DNA of 13,485 nt from Gammaproteobacteria bacterium (GTDB taxonomy: Bacteria; Pseudomonadota; Gammaproteobacteria; UBA1113). The stretch lies in NCBI GenBank assembly GCA_019752835.1, contig JAIELR010000190.1, forward strand, positions 1-13,485, in the 5' to 3' direction. Shown piece by piece: positions 7,760-13,485 of this stretch. The notes under the pieces were generated by a model. It saw only the letters and a list, made by a program, of their open reading frames with translations, searched no databases and was not told the DNA's origin. Positions within the stretch are counted from its first letter, which is position 1. Each line of letters opens with the position of its first letter. A program made the position numbers and the translations under genes.

Positions 7760-9811
7760 TTATCGAGTACTTACGCTCGAATTATTATGCCTTGTTTCTG
7801 AAGAAAGTAGCTCTCGCTGAGGATGAGCTTCTGCTTGTACCACAATTTTCTGCATTTCTTTCTGGAAGAAAGCCATTTTAGCGTGAGTACTTGAAACAAG
7901 TCTTTTAGTTTGGCTCCCCATGGAGCTAAAGGCGCCCATGTGCCAATTTGCATCGTACGTAATGGGGCTTAATAAGCCTCGAATAATAATGGATGCTGTA
8001 CCAAGGCCAGTAAATAACAAAACGATGTCTTTGACAATGCCGACAGCTTGACGAATAGGCAAGCTAAAGGCATTAACCTCGTGGTCCAGAGCATAATGCT
8101 TTATTTTTTGACGGAAACGGGTTTGTCTTTGCTCAAAATTCGCTAACATGTTCCCTAAACCGGAAGTGTTTGATGGAAGCGATTCTTCCAAGGGTTGTAT
8201 TAAATTCAGAGCCATTTCGCCCAAGGTATATTGCGTATACTGAACGCCTAACAACGCACTTTGCAAGGCTGAGCGTTTTTTTCCATATTGCTGGCGGTCA
8301 TAAGGTTTATCTAATGTGACTCGCTTATCAAGGCATTTGAGCGCATCTTTAAGCACTTTTTCCTGTTTAGCGGCCTTGGCCTGTAACTGGGCTAGCTGGT
8401 TAAATGTTTTACGTGCTTGCGGCGTAATTAGCTGCTCTTCCTGTTGCGATAGCAGAGCGTGCTGCTTGGTTAATAATACAGCAAGGTTGGATGAGAGAAG
8501 GGATGAATGGTCTCCCCCCCATGCGGCCACGACAGGTTGAGCAAGATAATCGACTAAGCCGCGCTCGAGGAACGCCTTAATTAAGGCGCGATGATGCCCA
8601 TAGTTTACCCTTTCGGCAAATAAGTGACCAGGACAAAATGCTATGTTTACCCATTCGCCTTGTTTGAGGTTATCCAATGCCAAAACCATCCTCTCTACAG
8701 GAAGATACGGAGCAAGTATCGCAAAATCACGAGGCTCTCGCAGGTAATAGGCTAAATACTTCCTCTGGTGAATGATAGCACGAACAATCATTGCCCTAAT
8801 AGGGGCAGGCAGTTTTTTGGACTGGCCTTCATACACACGGTATTCTTGATAATCGAGCCAATCCAATAAGACCCGCGAGCCTCTACGCGCAAAATGTGCG
8901 ATGACAAGACGCTGAACGCGCTCATCGGCGCATTGACAGAGCAGATCAAATGCAAGCGGTTTATTTAAACCACACCAAGCCCGCCAATAATCCTTAAATT
9001 TCTTCGTTCCTGGCTTAGGTATATTCTCATCAAAACAATGCCATAAAATCAAATCAATGCATTTTTTATCCCGTGTTTGGGCTATTATCGCGACAATATC
9101 TGCTTGAGATAAAGAGCGACGCACATCAGAAGCCCATAAAATCTGTGCTTTCAGCTGCGAGGAGTAGTGTGGGGATAGAAAGCAGGCTCTGGGATTGTCC
9201 TCAAGGCTAGAGTAGCGAAAAAAGTGTTTCAAAATAAAACAGATGATGTTAGGTTGGTGATGAGCCTGGTTCAATAAAGCAAATAATTGCTCATAACGGG
9301 TGATACTTCGCAGTGCTCTATAGCCATCCGGCTTATTCAGCTTGGCACAAAACGCTTCAGGGTTATTTCTCAACGCTTTACATAACGCTTCAAAGGTAGG
9401 CGGTGGCGTGGGAGTTTCTGCAAAGGAGGAAGAGGAGGGCTGAAACAAGGCTAATTTACCCCGATGTAACGCAGCGCATTGCATACTGATTTTATCGGTA
9501 AAACGGCATTCCGTGCTTTCAAAGTCAGTCTGCCAAGGTTTATTGCTCCCGTCATTTTTTGCGACGTTAGACAACAACTCTTTGACATTTGCTAGAAATA
9601 GCCACATCTCTTTTTCCAGCGTCGAGGGTTGTCTATCATCATGAAAATAAAGCGCAATCGCACGAAAGCGTTTTTGTATGATTTTAAGCGAGATAGTTTC
9701 TTCATCAAACCCGAGCATATAATAAGGATTGAAGCGCTTATTGGATTGAAACTCGTCATACCGCTTTTTAATGATGTTAACAATCGATACTGTTTGAGGA
9801 TTATTTTTCAT
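7760..9811 (-). CDS. Helical protein with a degenerate N-terminal J-like domain (683 aa), unknown function
   Basis: Residues about 28-82 follow the plan of a DnaJ J domain: NPYYMLGFDEETISLKIIQKR stands for the D-YY-LG-x-x-x-x-A-x-x-x-x-I-K-x-A-R opening, then F-R-A-I-A-L-Y-F-H, then a helix ending NVKELLSN. The HPD tripeptide needed to stimulate Hsp70 ATPase reads HDD at 57-59. The middle (about 110-470) is helical and leucine-rich with many W, Y and H residues, possibly HEAT-like or ARM-like by eye. About 470-580 is a basic, glutamine-rich helical region. A hydrophobic stretch near 589-614 (VLLFTGLGTASIIIRGLL) could associate with membranes. The tail is polar with a Ser-rich end. The gene lies upstream of dotU-icmF in the same direction with a 312-base gap. 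I cannot name the family. It could be a Dot/Icm substrate or a local accessory protein; neither is shown. Start: ATG with a weak upstream AAGG; the J-like fold begins soon after, supporting it. Confidence 0.8.
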   Translation of the reverse strand: MKNNPQTVSIVNIIKKRYDEFQSNKRFNPYYMLGFDEETISLKIIQKRFRAIALYFHDDRQPSTLEKEMWLFLANVKELLSNVAKNDGSNKPWQTDFESTECRFTDKISMQCAALHRGKLALFQPSSSSFAETPTPPPTFEALCKALRNNPEAFCAKLNKPDGYRALRSITRYEQLFALLNQAHHQPNIICFILKHFFRYSSLEDNPRACFLSPHYSSQLKAQILWASDVRRSLSQADIVAIIAQTRDKKCIDLILWHCFDENIPKPGTKKFKDYWRAWCGLNKPLAFDLLCQCADERVQRLVIAHFARRGSRVLLDWLDYQEYRVYEGQSKKLPAPIRAMIVRAIIHQRKYLAYYLREPRDFAILAPYLPVERMVLALDNLKQGEWVNIAFCPGHLFAERVNYGHHRALIKAFLERGLVDYLAQPVVAAWGGDHSSLLSSNLAVLLTKQHALLSQQEEQLITPQARKTFNQLAQLQAKAAKQEKVLKDALKCLDKRVTLDKPYDRQQYGKKRSALQSALLGVQYTQYTLGEMALNLIQPLEESLPSNTSGLGNMLANFEQRQTRFRQKIKHYALDHEVNAFSLPIRQAVGIVKDIVLLFTGLGTASIIIRGLLSPITYDANWHMGAFSSMGSQTKRLVSSTHAKMAFFQKEMQKIVVQAEAHPQRELLSSETRHNNSSVSTR

Positions 9812-9950
9812 GATCTCATCTACCTTACAAAATAAGTTTTTAACTAAGCTTTTTGCGAAATAACATCTGCTTTTTGTATTTTATTCGATTTTTATAATAC
9901 GGAGGTCGCACTCACTTTTACCGCCTCACCGCGTTCGCCTGCAGCATTTT

Positions 9951-9972
9951 GGGTAGGTGCTGGGTAGGTGCT
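9951..9972. repeat. 11-bp perfect tandem duplication
   Basis: GGGTAGGTGCT occurs twice back to back, at 9951-9961 and 9962-9972. It may be replication slippage; function unknown. Confidence 0.85.
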
Positions 9973-9985
9973 ATCGTCACAGTCG

Positions 9986-10029
9986 AAATAACACATCATC
10001 TGCAAAATTTTCGAAATTGGGGTTTTGCG
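9986..10029 (-). pseudogene. Degenerate coding repeat, copy A (RKTPISKI...ADDVLFR)
   Basis: Read on the minus strand, one frame gives SKRKTPISKI and, after an apparent 2-base shift, the next gives FADDVLFRL followed by stops. Copy B at 10700-10741 encodes RKTTIKTVADDVLFRMQRR in a single frame. At the DNA level 16 of 18 bases match (9986-10003 against 10700-10717). Copy A is thus a frameshifted remnant of the same short coding element, which I do not recognise. Confidence 0.5.
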
Positions 10030-10153
10030 CTTAGAACCCCCTATTAATATCGAGCCAATCTCTCGCCTTTCTTAAAAAAGACAATTTCGACGCCAATCTT
10101 GCGAAAGGTGAGTGATATCCCTTAATTTTTGCCATTTTTTTCTCTAAGGTTTC

Positions 10154-10171
10154 AATTAATAGTTATTAATT
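10154..10171. repeat. AT-rich inverted repeat
   Basis: AATTAATA (10154-10161) and TATTAATT (10164-10171) are perfect inverted arms around GT. It lies between copy A and the recombinase remnant. It may be chance in AT-rich DNA. Confidence 0.4.
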
Positions 10172-10208
10172 CAATTATCTAACAAAAATATTAAGTTCAT
10201 ATTAAATA

Positions 10209-10228
10209 TGTTAATTATTAAATTAACA
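10209..10228. repeat. AT-rich inverted repeat after the recombinase remnant
   Basis: TGTTAATT (10209-10216) and AATTAACA (10221-10228) form an 8-bp perfect inverted repeat with a 4-base loop, just downstream of the remnant's stop. On the plus strand a T-rich run follows. With no GC pairs beyond two, it is a poor terminator candidate. Confidence 0.4.
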
Positions 10229-10237
10229 ATTTTTATT

Positions 10238-10570
10238 TTAATGAATTTTTCGCTTTTTAATATAAGTGCTGAGAGCAATGTGGCTCGTATAACCCAGTAC
10301 CTTGGCTATTTTTCGAATAGATAACCCATATCCTAATAGCTCTTTGATTTTATCCACATCTTTATCAAACTTACTTTTCTGGAGTGTGCCTTTAGGCTTG
10401 CCCAACGTGATGCCTTGCGCTTTTTTAGCCGCGAGGGCCTCTTTCGTGTGCAAGCTTATCATATCCCGCTCCAATTCAGCAAAGAGCGAAAATAACGTAA
10501 TAATGATTTTCGAAATTCATGTCCTGCTGGTGAATATCCAGATTTTGTTTGATTATCCTAAATTCCCAAG
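10238..10570 (-). pseudogene. Serine recombinase (resolvase/invertase) remnant, 5'-truncated and frameshifted
   Basis: The C-terminal part of a site-specific serine recombinase is clear: IIITLFSLFAELERDMISLH, then TKEALAAKKAQGITLGKPKG (the conserved helix-E and linker region), then a helix-turn-helix with LSIRKIAKVLGY. An in-frame TGA at 10517-10519 lies just upstream. In the neighbouring frame the match continues upstream as WEFRIIKQNLDIHQQDMN. Removing one A from the plus-strand run at 10513-10515 would join the two as DMNSKIIITLF, so a single-base insertion explains the break. The whole catalytic N-terminal domain with its serine is missing, with similarity ending near 10570. The gene is dead as a recombinase. 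A short product from an internal TTG (10474) would carry only the DNA-binding helices; there is no evidence it is made. Confidence 0.85.
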
Positions 10571-10993
10571 GTTGTGGGCATTATGATTTTTGGGGCTTTA
10601 GCTATGTCTTTCACTTTTGTTAAACGTCAACTATCTTTGCCGCTCAATATTCAAGATAGTTATTCAATTTAACAGCGAAATCCCACGCCGTTGCATTCTA
10701 AATAACACATCGTCCGCTACGGTCTTGATAGTGGTCTTACGGGTAAAAAATAAATAATTTTTTCCTTGAAGCGTTATTTTTTCGTCTGAAACAGCCACGG
10801 CATAGGGCAACAAAATAGTTTCAATGCATAAAAAAACCCAGGGCCCCTCATGAAGATGTTTTAGAGATGAATGCCTTGCTCGGCGTGAATAGGCATTTTT
10901 TCGACAGCTCGGGGCATTTTGTAGACAACCATTATGTGTTCAATCCCCCTCACCCGTCATTTTCAGACGTGTGTTTGACCAAAGGAAGTATAA
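10571..10993. other. Gene-poor decayed region between the recombinase remnant and rpn
   Basis: No intact gene is evident. The right part holds coding repeat copy B (10664-10939 on the minus strand). AATGCC (10870-10875) and GGCATT (10892-10897), followed by a T run to 10901, could form a weak plus-strand terminator with a 16-base loop. Short frames on either strand (for instance minus-strand MVVYKMPRAVEKMPIHAEQG ending near 10867) are unsupported. Confidence 0.5.
10664..10939 (-). pseudogene. Coding repeat, copy B: open frame of about 91 codons without a clear start
   Basis: Between stops at 10940-10942 and 10664-10666 the minus strand is open. It includes HEGPWVFLCIETILLPYAVA, then DEKITLQGKNYLFFTRKT, then TIKTVADDVLFRMQRRGIS and a stop. 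No ATG with a ribosome site precedes the conserved part. Its end matches degenerate copy A at 9986-10029, which shows that this short coding unit recurs. Most likely it is a remnant of a mobile or repetitive element; the family is not recognised. Confidence 0.45.
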
Positions 10994-11007
10994 TTATACT
11001 TCCTTTG
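10980..11007. repeat. Perfect 28-bp palindrome over the end of the rpn gene
   Basis: CAAAGGAAGTATAA (10980-10993) is followed directly by its exact reverse complement (10994-11007). It covers the last codons (T-K-E-V-stop) of the nuclease gene, so the stop lies at the centre of symmetry. It has no loop and no T run, so a standard intrinsic terminator is unlikely; a cruciform, a transcript hairpin or a protein-binding site are possible. Confidence 0.85.
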
Positions 11008-11110
11008 TCAGCTGATCAACATCTTCGATGGCTAATTCTGTCAGAACGGCAATTTCCTCAATCGATAAGCCTTTGCTTAATAACTTGCGTGCCATCACCT
11101 GTTTCGCCAT
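10994..11110 (-). CDS. Possible nested gene: C-terminal Rpn short form (38 aa)
   Basis: Inside rpn, in the same frame, an ATG at 11110 is preceded by GAAGGG (11122-11117) with a 6-base spacer, a much better ribosome site than expected by chance. The product starts MAKQVMARKLLSKGLSIEEI and comprises only the terminal helical domain. In E. coli, rpn genes are reported to encode such in-frame short proteins, which bind and restrain the full-length nuclease. Here it is inference from the ribosome site and the domain boundary. Confidence 0.45.
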   Translation of the reverse strand: MAKQVMARKLLSKGLSIEEIAVLTELAIEDVDQLTKEV

Positions 11111-11869
11111 CAAAATCCCTTCAGCTTTACCTTCCGCTAAGCCCTCCGCCTTACCATCTGCAAATTTATCATTCAACATGGCCTTTTCCGTGCTCACGTA
11201 ATGCCAATACTGGTCATAGTTAGCCAATTCGTCTGCATTGTAAGCCGACATTTCACTTAACTCAACGGCTTGCTTAATCTCAGGGACGTCGAGCCACTCT
11301 TGCGGGACTTCTTTGGTCTTCTTATCGAGTTCGGACATGAACCGTAACCACAACACTTGCAATTTGCGATGACTCACCGAGGTGACTTTAAACTTTGGCA
11401 ACTCGATAAACACTAACTGCAAATCTTTAATGTCTCGCTGCGCATTTTGGACATTGACCAGTTTGTAATGGTGATACCATGCGTCAGAGGCTTGATCAAA
11501 CGTACTGCCCAACAAACCTAACCCATACACCGGTTTGAGGAGATCATAGGCTTCCCCTTGTTCGAGCTGACGGACATACGCCGTACTGGCTCCAAACAAT
11601 AGGCGCTGCATGAAACTTTTCGTCCACTGAATTTGCATCTCCACGATGAAAATTCGGCCTAGCTTATCCGTGCATTTCACATCCACCAAGGTAGATTTAA
11701 AGCCTGGGATGTGAGGCACTTGCTCCCCTGGCAAGTACGTCAATGACTCAATCAATCCATCCTCAGGTAACGGCAATACAGCGTTTAAAAAACTTTTTAA
11801 GAGTTTCGGGTGTTGACCAAAGATTTTTTTGAACACCACATCCGATTTTGGATCAAGATAACGTGACAT
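10994..11869 (-). CDS. Rpn family recombination-promoting nuclease / PD-(D/E)XK transposase-like protein (291 aa)
   Basis: Rpn proteins are PD-(D/E)XK endonucleases related to transposase_31-type families. In E. coli they promote RecA-independent recombination, and they have been linked to phage defence. The N-terminal signature MSRYLDPKSDVVFKKIFG is typical. Catalytic residues read D63 (LVDVKC), E77 and Q79 (IVEMQIQ), followed by TAYVRQLEQGEAYDLLKPVY. The C-terminal third has the usual low-complexity GKAEGLAEGKAEG, then a small helical domain beginning MAKQVMARKLLSKG. I chose the ATG at 11869 over one 28 codons upstream (11953) because the family begins there and GGAG sits seven bases before it. 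All key residues are present, so the enzyme is probably active. The gene stands apart from its neighbours and is likely acquired. An internal start may produce a short C-terminal protein (see 10994-11110). Confidence 0.9.
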   Translation of the reverse strand: MSRYLDPKSDVVFKKIFGQHPKLLKSFLNAVLPLPEDGLIESLTYLPGEQVPHIPGFKSTLVDVKCTDKLGRIFIVEMQIQWTKSFMQRLLFGASTAYVRQLEQGEAYDLLKPVYGLGLLGSTFDQASDAWYHHYKLVNVQNAQRDIKDLQLVFIELPKFKVTSVSHRKLQVLWLRFMSELDKKTKEVPQEWLDVPEIKQAVELSEMSAYNADELANYDQYWHYVSTEKAMLNDKFADGKAEGLAEGKAEGILMAKQVMARKLLSKGLSIEEIAVLTELAIEDVDQLTKEV

Positions 11870-12055
11870 GAAGGGGCTCCAGGGGCGATTGACAGGATAA
11901 ACACAGTATACCTCAGAGTATCGCCCAAGGCGAGAGAATATCACGGCTGTCATTAAAAAATTCTTGTCTGATTACATTTTTGATGAGGCAATACGATCGG
12001 CAAAGATAATTGACGTTTAACAGTTATAGTATTAGAAAGATGGTTGTGCACGCCG

Positions 12056-12120
12056 CCCCTCTCCTCTCGGGGGAGAGGGGCTTTACCCCGGATTACGATG
12101 CATTCAAGCTACAACTTGAA
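12056..12120. repeat. GC-rich hairpin, REP fragment and inverted repeat after the 449-aa gene
   Basis: CCCCTCTCC (12056-12064) and GGAGAGGGG (12072-12080) form a 9-bp stem with a 7-base loop. Next to it CCCCGGATTACG (12086-12097) is an inverted copy of half the REP-like element at 7539-7565. TTCAAG (12103-12108) and CTTGAA (12115-12120) flank the stop of the 449-residue gene. Any of these could end or protect its transcript, but the GC-rich stem lacks a T run on the minus strand. Confidence 0.6.
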
Positions 12121-13458
12121 AGCCCCAGAGCTAATGCTCAAATCATGCTCCAAGACATCTTGAGGTTGAAGGTTTGGTGCGCTGGCTCCCCCAGCTGAAT
12201 GAACCTTATGACAAAACTGCGTACCATACACATTCTCAGGATGGCTATGCAGATTGACCTCTGACCTGCTGGCACATGACCGTTGAACCTTTTTGTTCAC
12301 GGGAACAGGTGCTAGCCTTTCTGGCTTTGCCGCTAAGCTCTTCACTTCCCAAAGCTTGGGTCGTAAGTCTGGCCCCAGCCAATTGTTATGAGCTTCTGGT
12401 CTAATATCAAGACGTTTTATGGCAGCGTTTTTTTCCGTAGTTGCCAAGCTCACTTTGATACTGGCTATATTGCTGATCATCTTCGCAATAGGCGCGCCTT
12501 GCGGATATCGCGCCCAATATGAATAAACAGCATCTGCTTTATCAAGGAACTGTTGACACAGAGATGCTTGAAACTCTTCTCCCAAAGTCATTGGTTCAGT
12601 TGATCTTGCAAGATTGACTAAGAACATTCTCAACGTTTTCTTTGTATTATCGTCAAAAATAGCGTCCGGCTCGAATGCCATAATCTTACCTTTATGGTGC
12701 ATTTTAATACACGGCAGCCCTTTATCTAAATAGAAGTAAAGCGTATCATGCGCCATATCTGCCTCTCTAGGCAACCGCACGAGAGCGACGGCCTTAATGT
12801 TGCTCGCTAATCTTCGCTTCGCGGCTTCATCATAAGCATCCAACTTATCAAGCACTTTCTCCGTATTGTCATACAAGGTACATGCGCGCTTCAAATTCGC
12901 GGTTAACTCAAGCTCGTAGCTTTCTGTCTTGGCCCACAAGGTCGTAACATTCGATACGAACGTTTGGATTGCTGTCTCCCAATTTGGGTGCTTAACAATT
13001 GTCTTTTTATGCTGCGCTTGAGCTTTGAGGGCGAACTCAATTGCAGTAAATAACAATTTGTATTCATTATCTAATAGAATCACGTCAGCCCCTGACAATA
13101 AACCCTTCGCTATAGCTTCTTGAAAGTAGATTTTAAGCTCTTGATATTGTTTATTTACAAAATCTGGGGTTCCTGGAGTGATGCGGTGCATTTCTCCTGT
13201 CATAGGCAGCATTTGTTTTGCCATATGAATTAGCTGTGATGACATCTGGAATGACAATGCACGTGGTGGAGAAACAGTCTGATGAAGCCGATTGAGTTCA
13301 TTTAAAATTGACTCAATTTTAGCAATCGCCTCAAAACGTTTTTCGATAACACGGGCATGAAAATGTCGTTGCATTTGGGCAACTTCAAATTCAAGCCGCG
13401 CTTTATTTTTTCCATTTTCAAGGCTATCAAAAGGAGAAAAATAATTAATGCCGGTCAT
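12109..13458 (-). CDS. Hypothetical protein, helical (449 aa); unknown function
   Basis: A 449-codon frame with ATG at 13458 and a weak AGAGAA ribosome site about five bases before it. I do not recognise it. The first 100 residues are helical and charged (VIEKRFEAIAKIESILNELN). The middle to about 340 looks globular, with helices rich in A, K and L and a short beta-like piece DTLYFYLDKGLPCIKMHHKG near 240. The last 90 residues are probably disordered, with P, S, H and N, ending ISSGAFKL. No signal peptide, membrane helix or catalytic motif is evident. The polar, flexible C-terminus would suit a Dot/Icm translocation signal, as would the genomic neighbourhood, but I cannot score this by eye, so effector status is only a suggestion. 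Only 27 upstream bases are in the window; they include TATATT, a possible -10. Confidence 0.75.
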   Translation of the reverse strand: MTGINYFSPFDSLENGKNKARLEFEVAQMQRHFHARVIEKRFEAIAKIESILNELNRLHQTVSPPRALSFQMSSQLIHMAKQMLPMTGEMHRITPGTPDFVNKQYQELKIYFQEAIAKGLLSGADVILLDNEYKLLFTAIEFALKAQAQHKKTIVKHPNWETAIQTFVSNVTTLWAKTESYELELTANLKRACTLYDNTEKVLDKLDAYDEAAKRRLASNIKAVALVRLPREADMAHDTLYFYLDKGLPCIKMHHKGKIMAFEPDAIFDDNTKKTLRMFLVNLARSTEPMTLGEEFQASLCQQFLDKADAVYSYWARYPQGAPIAKMISNIASIKVSLATTEKNAAIKRLDIRPEAHNNWLGPDLRPKLWEVKSLAAKPERLAPVPVNKKVQRSCASRSEVNLHSHPENVYGTQFCHKVHSAGGASAPNLQPQDVLEHDLSISSGAFKL

Positions 13459-13485
13459 ATTGTTCTCTGCATCAAATATAGGCTC

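Larger units (their letters stand above)
9812..10237. other. Gene-poor decayed region with short repeats
   Basis: No intact gene is visible in these 426 bases. They contain an 11-bp tandem duplication (9951-9972), a degenerate coding repeat (9986-10029), AT-rich inverted repeats (10154-10171 and 10209-10228), and the untranslated leader of the 683-residue gene. I could not identify a convincing promoter for that gene. The composition suggests residue of past insertions. Confidence 0.55.

Noticed and set aside
9951..9972. Start of a CRISPR array
   Set aside because: Only two 11-bp units directly adjacent, without spacers; it is a simple tandem duplication. No CRISPR array was seen elsewhere.
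10583..10672. Short plus-strand gene of 29 residues beginning MIFGALAMSF
   Set aside because: No ribosome site, no neighbours on that strand, and it lies in decayed DNA; too short to support.
10867..11223. Plus-strand 118-codon frame over the 3' end of the nuclease gene
   Set aside because: It is antisense to a clearly conserved Rpn coding region, passes through the palindrome and has no recognisable product.
11870..11953. Longer N-terminus of the Rpn protein starting at 11953
   Set aside because: The 28 extra residues do not resemble the family, which begins at MSRYLDPKSD, and the ATG at 11869 has a better-placed GGAG.

Overview
The window looks like an accessory-flanked piece of a Legionellales-type (Legionella-like) gammaproteobacterial chromosome. 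The basis is a dotU-icmF gene pair of the type IVB (Dot/Icm) kind with no type VI genes around it, moderately AT-rich coding sequence, and large unrecognised coiled-coil or helical proteins of the sort common in these intracellular bacteria. The taxonomic call is inference; no rRNA or tRNA is present. Every gene I accept lies on the minus strand, so transcription runs from right to left.

Layout in transcription order: (1) 13458-12109, a 449-residue unrecognised protein. (2) 12056-12120, hairpin and REP-like DNA. (3) 11869-10994, an Rpn/PD-(D/E)XK nuclease gene whose last codons lie in a perfect 28-bp palindrome. It also has a well-placed internal start that could give a 38-residue C-terminal protein. 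(4) 10993-9812, a decayed stretch holding a 5'-truncated, frameshifted serine-recombinase remnant between two degenerate copies of the same short coding repeat. (5) 9811-7760, a 683-residue helical protein with an N-terminal J-like domain whose HPD motif reads HDD. (6) 7447-6623 dotU and 6621-3493 icmF, one base apart and surely co-transcribed. (7) From 3418 to the left edge, one very long coiled-coil reading frame interrupted by a single in-frame TAA at 2003-2005, with a glycine-rich hydrophobic block near its distal end.

DotU and IcmF together form an inner-membrane assembly that stabilises the Dot/Icm core. The flanking J-like protein and the giant coiled-coil protein have no recognisable catalytic domain. 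Their position beside dotU-icmF makes them candidates for secreted effectors or secretion accessory proteins, but the sequence alone does not prove it. The least expected observations are that the 667-codon frame at the left edge continues in phase from the upstream 471-residue gene across one stop codon, the degenerate J domain, and the possible nested gene inside rpn.
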